Source: Hydrogenophilales bacterium
Lineage (GTDB): Bacteria; Pseudomonadota; Gammaproteobacteria; Burkholderiales; Thiobacillaceae
Direction: 5' to 3'
Assembly: GCA_016195805.1 (NCBI GenBank)
Contig: JACPYT010000018.1
Location: 199,225-263,224 of the forward strand
Length of the DNA: 64,000 nt
In this document: piece by piece, positions 36,812 to 44,147 of the stretch
How positions within the stretch are numbered: the first letter of the stretch is position 1
Layout: every line of letters begins with the position of its first letter
Made by a program: the position numbers and the translations under genes
The notes under the pieces: model-generated
What the model was told of the DNA's origin: nothing
What the model saw: only the letters and a program-made list of their open reading frames with translations
The model's database searches: none

Positions 36812-36938
36812 AAACAATAAGAATTATTCATTTTTTATTATGCACATGCCTCTTTATAGTTCGCAACAAGGGCAATAGGCACTGCCGCCCGACGCAATAC
36901 CCTAATGATCAACCGCTGATGCATAAGGAAACCAGATT

Positions 36939-38939
36939 ATGAGTGAAGCGACAGCAACCGCCACGGCCGAACGCCTCAGCGGCCGGGAAGCGGCCATCGC
37001 CCGCCGCCAGGCGCTCTCCCTCCATGGGAAGACCGCGCTCAAGGCCGGCAACACCGCTACGCCCAGGAGCGCAACCGAAGCCCGCATGGCTGCGCGCGCC
37101 AGCGCACCCACTCCCGCCGCGACGTCTGCGGCACCGGCCAAAGCGCCGAGCTGCGGCTGCCAGCACAGCGAGACCTATTCCGCGCGCGTCGAAGCGGCGC
37201 GGCCGGCTACGCCCGTGGCGCTGGCGCCGATCTCCAGCGCACGCCAGCGCCGCATCGAACAATCGCTGAAGGGCCGTGGCGACGCGCCGCCCTGCCGCCC
37301 CTGCGGCCGCATCAAGCCCGAGCCGCCGAAGGTGGAAATCGGCACGACGCTGGCAGGCGGCACCGTGACCGGCAACCAGGTCGAGCGTACTTCGCGCGTG
37401 ACCGGCAACGAGGCGGGCACCTGCCGCACCGTCACCGGCACCGAATACGTCGGCGCCGAGCAGTTCGGTGAATTCTGCGGCACCCTGCCCGAGCCGGCGC
37501 CGGCCAAGGTCGGCACGACCAGCACCAGCCGCGGCCGCCGCGTGACCGGCACCGAAGTCGGGCGCAGCACCCGGGTGACCGGCGACGAGACCGGCACCTG
37601 CAAGCGCGTGACCGGCACCGAATACCTCGCCGCCGAACAGGCCGGCGAATTCTGCGGCACGGCGCCCGAGCCGCGCCCGGAAAAGGCGGTGATGGGCATG
37701 ACGGCGGCGCGCAATGCCGTGTCCGGCAGCGACTTCGCCCGCACCGTGACGGTAACCGGCGGCGAGTCCGGCGCGGCTCGCCACATTACCGGCAGTGCCT
37801 ACGCCGACGCGTTGGCGCGCCCCACCACGGAGGGCAACGGCCCAAAAAAGGTGGAAACCCGTCGCACGAGCGCTGGCGCAACGGTGAGCGGCACCCTACC
37901 GGGTCGCTCATCGAAACTTTCCGGCGATGAGCCGGGCGCCTGCGCACGCGTGACGGGTTCCGACTACATCAATACCGAAGAATTCAAGTCCTTCTGCCGC
38001 GCCGAACCCTACCAGTCGCCGGCCAAGGTCGGCGTGTCGCGTACCCTCAAGGGTCAGGACGTCTCCGGTACCCAGGTCGGCCGGTCGGCGCACGTGACCG
38101 GCGACGAGCACGGCGCATGCAAGCCGGTGACCGGCACCGCCTACATCGGCGCCGACCAGTACGCCGAGTTCTGCGCGGCGCGCACCGCGGCGGAAGCGAT
38201 CAACCGCGCCCGCCTCGGCCGCAACGCCGATCTCACCGGCATCCAGCCGGGGCCGGACGACAAGATGACCGGCAACGAGCGCGGCACCTGCCAGCCGGTG
38301 AGCGGCACCCCCTACCTGGGCGACAACCAGGTCGCCGCCGCGTGCGGCCGTCCGCCGATGGCGCAGGCCTACCGCAGCCGCGGCCCCGAGGGCTCGCAGG
38401 CACCGGCCGCGATCACCGGCAATGCGATGGACGCCGGCCAGAGCGGCAACCGCACCGGCGACTTTTCCGTGGTGTCGCCGGCGCGCGCCGCGCAGTCGAG
38501 CGAGACCCGTCGCGTCACCGGCAGCGCCTACGGTGTCGGCGGCCGCATCACCGGTCCGCTGGCACGCGCCACCGGCCTGGTATCCGGCACGCCGGAATTC
38601 CGCTACCGCGACGAGACAAACACCATGGCCGTGCCGGCAGCGCCGGTAGCGTCCCAGCCGGAGGCCGAAGCCGCACCCGAGCGCATCACCGGCGAAGGGC
38701 GCGAGCGCCGCATCACCGGCGACGCCTGGGACCGCGGCGACCGCGTCACCGGCACCGAAGGCCGTTCGGCGCAGCGCCGCAACCCGACCCTGCGCGGCGA
38801 CCCGCGCGGCAACGGCGCCACCGCCCGCGACAACCGCGAGGTCGAGCGCCCGGCACCGGCCGCCAGCCGCATCACCGGCAGCAGCGGCAATTCCGGCACC
38901 GGCGCGGCGATCACCGTGTCCGGCGGCGCCCGGGGCTGA
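36939..38939 (+). CDS. csoS2: Carboxysome assembly protein CsoS2
   Basis: 666 residues, intrinsically disordered, shorter than the Halothiobacillus protein (about 870). N-terminal region with basic RubisCO-binding-type motifs (GREAAIARRQALSLHGKTAL and a second copy ending in SARQRRIEQSLKGRG). The middle region has repeats with VTGTEVGRSTRVTGDETGTCKRVTGTEY-type units and conserved cysteines. The C-terminal region (GRITGPLARATGLVSGTPEFRY, ITGEGRERRITGDAW) ends in the conserved SGGARG tail. It links RubisCO to the shell. An in-frame A AAA AAG heptamer at 37844 could produce a short CsoS2A form. Confidence 0.95.
   Translation: MSEATATATAERLSGREAAIARRQALSLHGKTALKAGNTATPRSATEARMAARASAPTPAATSAAPAKAPSCGCQHSETYSARVEAARPATPVALAPISSARQRRIEQSLKGRGDAPPCRPCGRIKPEPPKVEIGTTLAGGTVTGNQVERTSRVTGNEAGTCRTVTGTEYVGAEQFGEFCGTLPEPAPAKVGTTSTSRGRRVTGTEVGRSTRVTGDETGTCKRVTGTEYLAAEQAGEFCGTAPEPRPEKAVMGMTAARNAVSGSDFARTVTVTGGESGAARHITGSAYADALARPTTEGNGPKKVETRRTSAGATVSGTLPGRSSKLSGDEPGACARVTGSDYINTEEFKSFCRAEPYQSPAKVGVSRTLKGQDVSGTQVGRSAHVTGDEHGACKPVTGTAYIGADQYAEFCAARTAAEAINRARLGRNADLTGIQPGPDDKMTGNERGTCQPVSGTPYLGDNQVAAACGRPPMAQAYRSRGPEGSQAPAAITGNAMDAGQSGNRTGDFSVVSPARAAQSSETRRVTGSAYGVGGRITGPLARATGLVSGTPEFRYRDETNTMAVPAAPVASQPEAEAAPERITGEGRERRITGDAWDRGDRVTGTEGRSAQRRNPTLRGDPRGNGATARDNREVERPAPAASRITGSSGNSGTGAAITVSGGARG
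37844..37850 (+). promoter_or_regulatory. Candidate -1 ribosomal frameshift heptamer in csoS2
   Basis: A AAA AAG sits in the reading frame as codons ...CCA AAA AAG (Pro-Lys-Lys). It is the classic bacterial slippery heptamer. A -1 slip would read 26 new codons and stop at TGA 37928-37930, giving a product of about 330 residues without the C-terminal region. csoS2 frameshifting is known in Halothiobacillus. A weak stem GAGCG/CGCTC at 37886-37909 lies rather far downstream. Confidence 0.6.
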
Positions 38940-38964
38940 GCAGGCGTAGCGAGGACGACCCGAC

Positions 38965-40503
38965 ATGAACACCCGTCAACGTCTCGACGCGATGCGCACC
39001 GCGCCGGCCGCGAGCATGCTGCCGAGCTGGCCCCAGCGCCCGAGTTTCTGCCCACCCGGCATGCAGGCGCACGGCGGCGAGTGCGTGAGCAGCGGGTGCG
39101 CACCGCAAGCTCACCCGTTGATCGACGTGGCGCGCAATGCCGAGCTGGCCGACTACGAGCGCACGGTGCGCACCCGCTTCGATGCCATCGTGCCGGCACT
39201 CAAGGAGATCGCCGCACAGCAGCATGAGGCCGGCTTCGAGCAGCGCGCGCAGCAGATTGCGCGCGAACGCCTCGGCTTCGAGCTGCCCGAAACGGTGCTC
39301 GCCGATGCCTGGGTGACCACGCTCGACATGCGCACGCTTTATGGCCACAGCGTGCTGCAGACGTACCACACCCTGGCCCGGGAATTCGCCGCGCGCTGGA
39401 ATGGCCGCGACGAGGTCGAAGCCATGCAGCGCTTCTTCATCGAATGCGGCTTCCACGAAGTCGACATCAGCCCCTGCGCCGACGGCCGCCTCAAGGGCCT
39501 GTTGCAGTTCGTGCTGCGCCTGCCGCTCCAGGCGGTGCGCCGCAAGTCCTACGCCGGCGCAATGTTCGACGTCGAACTGAACGTGAAGCAGTGGACCGAG
39601 ACCGAGCTGCGCCGCTTCCGCGAGGGCGTGCCGACGCTGTCGGACGCCGGCACGCGTTACCTGAAGATCGCGGTCTATCACTTCAGCAGCTCGGATCCGC
39701 AGCACGAAGGCTGTGCGGCCCACGGCAGCGACGATCGCAAGGCCGCCCAGGCCGCGCTCGACCGCCTGGCGGCATTCCGCACCGCGATCGAGAACGGTTT
39801 CTGCTGCGGCGCCTCGGTGGCGACGCTCTTGATCGGCGTGGACACCGACAACGACGCGATCAAGATCCATGTCCCCGACGCCAACGGCGAAATGGACACG
39901 GCATGCTTCGTCGACAACTTCGCCGTGTATCAGCAAACCGCCGGCATGGCCGCCTCGGAAGCGCGCTGGCGCCTCGACGCCGCGATCGACGAGACCGTGC
40001 GCGAGGCTGGCCGCAGTGCGCCGGAAACCGGCATGCGCAGCCTGATCGAGCGCCTGCTTACGAACAATCTGTCGCAGATCGATTATGTCTGCGCCCAGCA
40101 CGGCGGCCGTTACGCCGACATCGGCCACGCCGAGCGCTTCATCAACATCGGCGACAGCTTCGATGTCCTGCACCTGCGCAACCTCGCCTACTTCGGCCAC
40201 CTGCACACGATCGAGGAAGGCGCGGCGGACATGGACGTCGGCATCAAGATTTTCAGCAAGCTGAACGTGGCGCACGGCCTGCCGATTCCGATCGCGATCC
40301 ACTACCGCTATGACGAGCAGGTGCCCGGTTCGCGCGAGCGCGCGGCGTCGCGCTGCCGGCGGATCAAGGCGGCGATCGAGACGCGCTACCCCGTGCTTGC
40401 CAGGGAAGGCCTGCTGTTCTGCGGCATGACGGTGCAGGGCAAGCAGCCGGACAGCGTGCAGGAAGCCGTGACGGACATCGAACCCGATTCGCATGGGCAT
40501 TGA
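38965..40503 (+). CDS. csoSCA: Carboxysome shell carbonic anhydrase CsoSCA
   Basis: 512 residues, the usual length. The beta-carbonic anhydrase active site is intact: C171, D173 and R175 (PCADGRL), H239 (VYHFSS) and C250 (HEGCAAHG), with the same H-to-C spacing of 11 as in Halothiobacillus CsoSCA. It converts bicarbonate to CO2 inside the carboxysome for RubisCO. It is 25 bases downstream of csoS2. Confidence 0.95.
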   Translation: MNTRQRLDAMRTAPAASMLPSWPQRPSFCPPGMQAHGGECVSSGCAPQAHPLIDVARNAELADYERTVRTRFDAIVPALKEIAAQQHEAGFEQRAQQIARERLGFELPETVLADAWVTTLDMRTLYGHSVLQTYHTLAREFAARWNGRDEVEAMQRFFIECGFHEVDISPCADGRLKGLLQFVLRLPLQAVRRKSYAGAMFDVELNVKQWTETELRRFREGVPTLSDAGTRYLKIAVYHFSSSDPQHEGCAAHGSDDRKAAQAALDRLAAFRTAIENGFCCGASVATLLIGVDTDNDAIKIHVPDANGEMDTACFVDNFAVYQQTAGMAASEARWRLDAAIDETVREAGRSAPETGMRSLIERLLTNNLSQIDYVCAQHGGRYADIGHAERFINIGDSFDVLHLRNLAYFGHLHTIEEGAADMDVGIKIFSKLNVAHGLPIPIAIHYRYDEQVPGSRERAASRCRRIKAAIETRYPVLAREGLLFCGMTVQGKQPDSVQEAVTDIEPDSHGH

Positions 40504-40512
40504 GGTGAAGTC

Positions 40513-40764
40513 ATGAAGATCATGCAAGTGGAAAAAACCCTGGTCTCGACCAACCGCGTGCGCGAAATGGGCCACCGCCCGCTGCTGGTGGTGCGCGAGA
40601 AGGCCGGCGGCACACGCAGCGTGGCGGTGGACGCAGTGGGCTGCATCCCCGGCGACTGGGTGATCTGCGTCGGCAGCTCGGCGGCACGCGAGGCGGCAGG
40701 CGCGAAGGACTTTCCGAGCGACCTGACCATCATCGGCATCATCGACCACTGGCTGGAGCACTGA
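40513..40764 (+). CDS. csoS4A: Carboxysome vertex protein CsoS4A (pentamer, BMV type)
   Basis: 83 residues, EutN/CcmL-type fold: MKIMQVEKTLVSTNRVREMGHRPL, then AVDAVGCIPGDWVICVGSSAAREA. Pentamers close the vertices of the icosahedral shell. Follows csoSCA by 9 bases. Confidence 0.93.
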   Translation: MKIMQVEKTLVSTNRVREMGHRPLLVVREKAGGTRSVAVDAVGCIPGDWVICVGSSAAREAAGAKDFPSDLTIIGIIDHWLEH

Positions 40765-40765
40765 G

Positions 40766-41056
40766 ATGGAGATCATGCGCGTGGTGTCCGATCTGGTGTG
40801 CACGCGGCGCATTCCCGGCCTGTTCCACGCGTCGCTGCGCGTGCTGGCCGACGCCAAAGGCACGCTCGCCGTGGCGGTGGATCCGGTCGGCGTGCCGGCA
40901 GGGAAATGGGTATTTACCGCCGGCGGCTCGGCCGCCCGCTACGGCGCCGGCGATTACAGGATTCTTACCGATTTGACGATCCTCGGGATCATCGATCAGT
41001 GGAATGTGGTGGATGAGCACCACGAGGCAAGTAAGGCAGTTTCATTAACCGTGTAA
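40766..41056 (+). CDS. csoS4B: Carboxysome vertex protein CsoS4B (pentamer, BMV type)
   Basis: 96 residues, same fold as CsoS4A (MEIMRVVSDLVCTRRIPGL; AVDPVGVPAGKWVFTAGGSAAR) with a longer C-terminal tail. It begins 1 base after the csoS4A stop. Confidence 0.93.
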   Translation: MEIMRVVSDLVCTRRIPGLFHASLRVLADAKGTLAVAVDPVGVPAGKWVFTAGGSAARYGAGDYRILTDLTILGIIDQWNVVDEHHEASKAVSLTV

Positions 41057-41068
41057 AGGAGAAACATC

Positions 41069-41368
41069 ATGGCAAACGCAATGACGGGCATCGCCCTTGG
41101 AATGATTGAAACGCGTGGTCTGGTGCCGGCGATCGAAGCCGCCGACGCCATGACCAAGGCCGCGGAGGTGCGCCTGATCGGCCGCCAGTTCGTCGGCGGT
41201 GGCTACGTGACCGTGCTGGTGCGCGGCGAGACGGGTGCGGTCAACGCTGCAGTTCGCGCCGGCGCCGACGCCTGCGAGCGCGTGGGTGACGGCCTGGTCG
41301 CCGCCCACATCATCGCCCGCGTGCACAACGAAGTCGAAAACATCCTGCCGACCGCTGCTGCGGCCTGA
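41069..41368 (+). CDS. csoS1C: Carboxysome shell hexamer protein CsoS1, copy 1 (position of CsoS1C)
   Basis: 99 residues, a single BMC domain (GIALGMIETRGLVPAIEAAD; QFVGGGYVTVLVRGE). Forms hexameric shell tiles with a central pore for bicarbonate and small metabolites. It differs from copy 2 at only a few residues at the ends (ANA versus ATG; HNEVEN versus HGEVEG), while codon use has diverged. The C/A/B letter follows gene order only. Confidence 0.93.
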   Translation: MANAMTGIALGMIETRGLVPAIEAADAMTKAAEVRLIGRQFVGGGYVTVLVRGETGAVNAAVRAGADACERVGDGLVAAHIIARVHNEVENILPTAAAA

Positions 41369-41404
41369 GCGGACTGAACGCAACTTTTTTAGGAGATAGG
41401 AAAA

Positions 41405-41704
41405 ATGGCTACTGGAATGACTGGCATTGCACTCGGCATGATCGAAACCCGCGGACTGGTTCCCGCCATCGAGGCGGCGGACGCGATGACCAAGGCGGCG
41501 GAAGTTCGCCTGATCGGCCGCCAATTCGTTGGCGGCGGCTACGTGACGGTTCTGGTGCGCGGCGAGACCGGTGCGGTCAACGCGGCGGTGCGCGCCGGTG
41601 CGGATGCCTGCGAGCGCGTGGGTGACGGCCTGGTCGCCGCCCACATCATCGCCCGCGTCCACGGCGAAGTCGAAGGCATCCTGCCGACCGCGGCTGCGGC
41701 CTGA
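41405..41704 (+). CDS. csoS1A: Carboxysome shell hexamer protein CsoS1, copy 2 (position of CsoS1A)
   Basis: 99 residues, BMC domain almost identical to copy 1. An AGGAGATAGG site precedes the ATG. Strong separate ribosome sites for each csoS1 copy fit the high dose of hexamer tiles needed in the shell. Confidence 0.93.
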   Translation: MATGMTGIALGMIETRGLVPAIEAADAMTKAAEVRLIGRQFVGGGYVTVLVRGETGAVNAAVRAGADACERVGDGLVAAHIIARVHGEVEGILPTAAAA

Positions 41705-41717
41705 TCGGGGGCGCGCC

Positions 41718-42092
41718 ATGGACATGGCAGTTGAAACAAAGCGTACGGTCATGACGAGCACGGCCACCGGCATCGCGCTCGGCATGATCGAAACGCGCGG
41801 ACTGGTTCCCGCAATCGAGGCGGCGGACGCGATGACCAAAGCGGCGGAAGTGCGGCTGATCGGCCGCCAGTTCGTCGGCGGCGGCTACGTCACCGTCCTC
41901 GTGCGTGGGGAAACCGGCGCAGTCAACGCGGCGGTACGCGCCGGCGCGGATGCCTGCGAGCGTGTGGGCGACGGTCTGATCGCCGCCCACATCATCGCCC
42001 GCGTGCACAACGAAGTCGAAAACATTCTGCCGACGCAGCCCAGCGCGAGCGGCGCAGGACGCGACGGTGACGTCACCGATCTCGCGGCCTAG
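41718..42092 (+). CDS. csoS1B: Carboxysome shell hexamer protein CsoS1B-type with extended ends, copy 3
   Basis: 124 residues: the same BMC core with about 12 extra N-terminal residues (MDMAVETKRTVM) and a 17-residue C-terminal extension (QPSASGAGRDGDVTDLAA). This fits the longer CsoS1B type. The start is the ATG at 41718, 14 bases after copy 2; the open frame upstream is inside copy 2. Confidence 0.92.
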   Translation: MDMAVETKRTVMTSTATGIALGMIETRGLVPAIEAADAMTKAAEVRLIGRQFVGGGYVTVLVRGETGAVNAAVRAGADACERVGDGLIAAHIIARVHNEVENILPTQPSASGAGRDGDVTDLAA

Positions 42093-42106
42093 CGAAGGGA
42101 GGCTGC

Positions 42107-42556
42107 ATGGCAATCGATCCACGGCTATTGGGATATCTGAACCGGGCACTCGGCCATGAAATGGCCGCAGTCCAGCAATACATGGCCCAGTCCAGGCTCT
42201 GCGACCAGTGGCAGCTGGCGGACTACTGCGCGCATTTCCGGCAGGACGTCACCGAGGAGCTCGGCCATGTGCAAAGCCTGATGGATGCCCTGCTCCGGCT
42301 CGGTTCCGCGCCCAACGCCACGCAGTTGCCGCCGGTACGGCTCGGCCGCAGCCTGGGCGAAATGATCGCGATCGATCGCGTGCTGGAAGTCGAAGCGATC
42401 CGGCTGTACGAGGAGGCCGCCGCCTACTGCGCGCGGGTGCGCAACTTTGCCCATCACAGCCTGTTCGCGGGCATTCTGCGCGACGAGTTGATGCATCTGG
42501 ACGAGCTCGGCAAGATGGAGACCGACTTGCCCGAAAAGGAACAGCGTTATGCCTGA
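42107..42556 (+). CDS. Ferritin-like (bacterioferritin-type) protein of the carboxysome operon
   Basis: 149 residues, all-helical. Carboxylate motifs for a diiron site are visible: GHEMAAVQQYM, VTEELGHVQSL, EVEAIRLYEEAA and RDELMHLDELG. Bacterioferritin-like genes are common in cso operons, where their role is unclear. It overlaps the next gene by 8 bases. Confidence 0.87.
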   Translation: MAIDPRLLGYLNRALGHEMAAVQQYMAQSRLCDQWQLADYCAHFRQDVTEELGHVQSLMDALLRLGSAPNATQLPPVRLGRSLGEMIAIDRVLEVEAIRLYEEAAAYCARVRNFAHHSLFAGILRDELMHLDELGKMETDLPEKEQRYA

Positions 42557-42818
42557 AGACAACAATCCCATTCCGCACTGGCAGCGGCAGGATCTGCCGC
42601 CGATGCTGACTCGGCGCTTCGAATTCGAGTCCTATCCGGAGACGCGTCGTTTCCTCGACGGCGTCGCCAAGCTCGCCGAGGCAGCCAGCCTGTATCCGAA
42701 CCTGAGTTTCGGCAAGACCTATGTCAGCGTCACCATCGACGCCGACGGCAAGAAAATCGGCCCCGACTGCGTCGCGCTGGCGCAGCAGATCGACCGCCTG
42801 CTCGCGCCGGCGGCCTGA
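42549..42818 (+). CDS. acRAF, pterin dehydratase-like RubisCO assembly factor
   Basis: 89 residues with a pterin-4a-carbinolamine dehydratase fold (FEFESYPETRRFLDGVAKLAE; KTYVSVTIDADGKKIG). The catalytic HHP-type motif is replaced by YPNLSFGK, as in the alpha-carboxysome RubisCO assembly factor acRAF, so it is a chaperone and not an enzyme. It is last before mcdA. Confidence 0.88.
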   Translation: MPEDNNPIPHWQRQDLPPMLTRRFEFESYPETRRFLDGVAKLAEAASLYPNLSFGKTYVSVTIDADGKKIGPDCVALAQQIDRLLAPAA

Positions 42819-42824
42819 CCGTCC

Positions 42825-43463
42825 ATGCCTGGCCTGCGCATCGCGGTCGCGAACCAGAAAGGCGGCACGGGCAAGACGACCCTGGCGCTCAATCTGGCGG
42901 CCGGCCTGCAGCGGCGCGGCAGCACGCTGGTGCTCGATGCCGATCCGCAGGCGTCGATCAGCCAGTGGGCGGCCATGGGCGGCGCCAGCGGGCACCTGCC
43001 CGCCGTCCACACCGTGTCGCAGGACGACGTCCCTGCCCGCATCGCCCAGGGCACGCACGGACACCGCTACGTCGTGATCGACTGCCCGCCGACGCTGCAG
43101 ACCGCGACCGTGGGCGATGTGCTGAACAGCGTGGACGTGCTGCTGGTGCCGATCCAGCCCTCGCCCGTGGACCTCTGGGCGAGCGTGGACATCACCGCGG
43201 CGGTGTGCAGTTCACGCCAGCACAACCCCCAGCTCAAGGCCTTCGTCGTCCTGAACCAGCTGGACAGCCGCAACGCGCTCTCGCGCGCCATGCACGAGGC
43301 GCTGGCCGAGCTGGAATTTCCCACTCTGCGCTCCGGCCTCGCCCGGCGCGCCGCCTACCGCAGCGCGGCTGTGGAAGGCACCAGCGTGTACGGGCTCGGC
43401 CACCGCGGCAAGGCGGCCGCCCGTGAAGTTGAAGCCCTGATCGAGGAATTACTGCAATCATGA
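42825..43463 (+). CDS. mcdA: McdA, ParA-type carboxysome positioning ATPase
   Basis: 212 residues. The deviant Walker A is ANQKGGTGKTTLALNLA at residues 8-24, with DADPQ switch I and VIDCPPTLQ switch II following. It would form a nucleoid-bound gradient that spaces carboxysomes. The stop overlaps the mcdB start (ATGA). Chromosome ParA is ruled out by context and lack of a parB. Confidence 0.9.
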   Translation: MPGLRIAVANQKGGTGKTTLALNLAAGLQRRGSTLVLDADPQASISQWAAMGGASGHLPAVHTVSQDDVPARIAQGTHGHRYVVIDCPPTLQTATVGDVLNSVDVLLVPIQPSPVDLWASVDITAAVCSSRQHNPQLKAFVVLNQLDSRNALSRAMHEALAELEFPTLRSGLARRAAYRSAAVEGTSVYGLGHRGKAAAREVEALIEELLQS

Positions 43464-43615
43464 ACAAGACATCCAGCAAACTCGCCGCCAGCGTGCGCAA
43501 GGTGAAGGCACAACAGGAAAGTGCCACGACGAATCCGGAGCCACGCAAGGCCGCGGCCCCCGTGCCAAAGCCCGCGCCGGTGCCGATGCATCCGGACCGC
43601 GTGTGGCCGGATTGA
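43460..43615 (+). CDS. mcdB: Small McdB-like carboxysome positioning adaptor, 51 aa
   Basis: A 51-residue basic, disordered protein: N-terminal MNKTSSKLAASVRKVKAQQ, a Pro/Ala-rich middle, and a C-terminal HPDRVWPD. The invariant tryptophan near the C-terminus is the mark of McdB proteins, which link carboxysomes to McdA. The ATG overlaps the mcdA stop by 4 bases. It is much shorter than most McdB proteins. Confidence 0.75.
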   Translation: MNKTSSKLAASVRKVKAQQESATTNPEPRKAAAPVPKPAPVPMHPDRVWPD

Positions 43616-44147
43616 GCAGCATGCCGGGCGAGCCCAGTAAGCTCGCGGTTCATCCTGTCTTCGAATGACTGAACCGCCATGTTTCTCTCGCGCACGTCAT
43701 CACAGAAGACATCGAAACCGGCGAACAACCACCCTGTTCTCCGCGACAAAGCGGCATGAGCCAGGGCTTTTTCTTCGGAAGATCGATGACGATCGATGGC
43801 TTTCTGCAATAGGTCCCCCCGTGAAGGCCATGCCCCCGGGCAGCCTGATCCCTTTCGATAACCACGTATCAGGTCAAGCATTTCGAACAATGCTCCGACG
43901 AAAGCGGGCTCACCATTCGCCCCGATCTGGACACAACGAAGCCGTTAAGCAAGCCCTCCTCGCCGGGCTGGGCATCTCCGCACGCTCCCGCCACGCTCTC
44001 AGCCTCAACCAGCCCGGCCCGTTCGCAGTACTCGACAGCGAATTCGAGCCTCGTTCTCGCCACTCTGGCAAATCCGGGCACTGGAATAGGGTCTTTGATG
44101 CCTTGATCGCATACACGACGGGCTATGCACGCGCTCTTTGTCTTTGC
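43616..44147 (+). other. 532-base region without an intact gene, holding a cbbR fragment
   Basis: An open frame spans 43665-44231 on the plus strand, but most of it has no coherent protein character. Only the middle part (43880-44050) has recognisable homology, to CbbR. The region separates the carboxysome operon from the GGDEF gene. Confidence 0.6.
43880..44050 (+). pseudogene. Frameshifted remnant of a cbbR gene
   Basis: One frame encodes HFEQCSDESGLTIRPDLD, matching AIERMFSGHGLNIHPRLEL of CbbR1. About 50 bases on, a different frame encodes NEAVKQALLAGLGISARS and HALSLNQPGPFAVLD, matching NEAIKQAILAGLGISALS and DTLALNQPGQFAVLD of CbbR1. The DNA-binding domain and the C-terminus are missing. 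It is a decayed duplicate of a cbbR, closest to copy 1. Confidence 0.8.

Noticed and set aside
41069..42092. Tandem repeat or CRISPR-like array
   Set aside because: The periodic similarity is three csoS1 genes, with diverged third codon positions.
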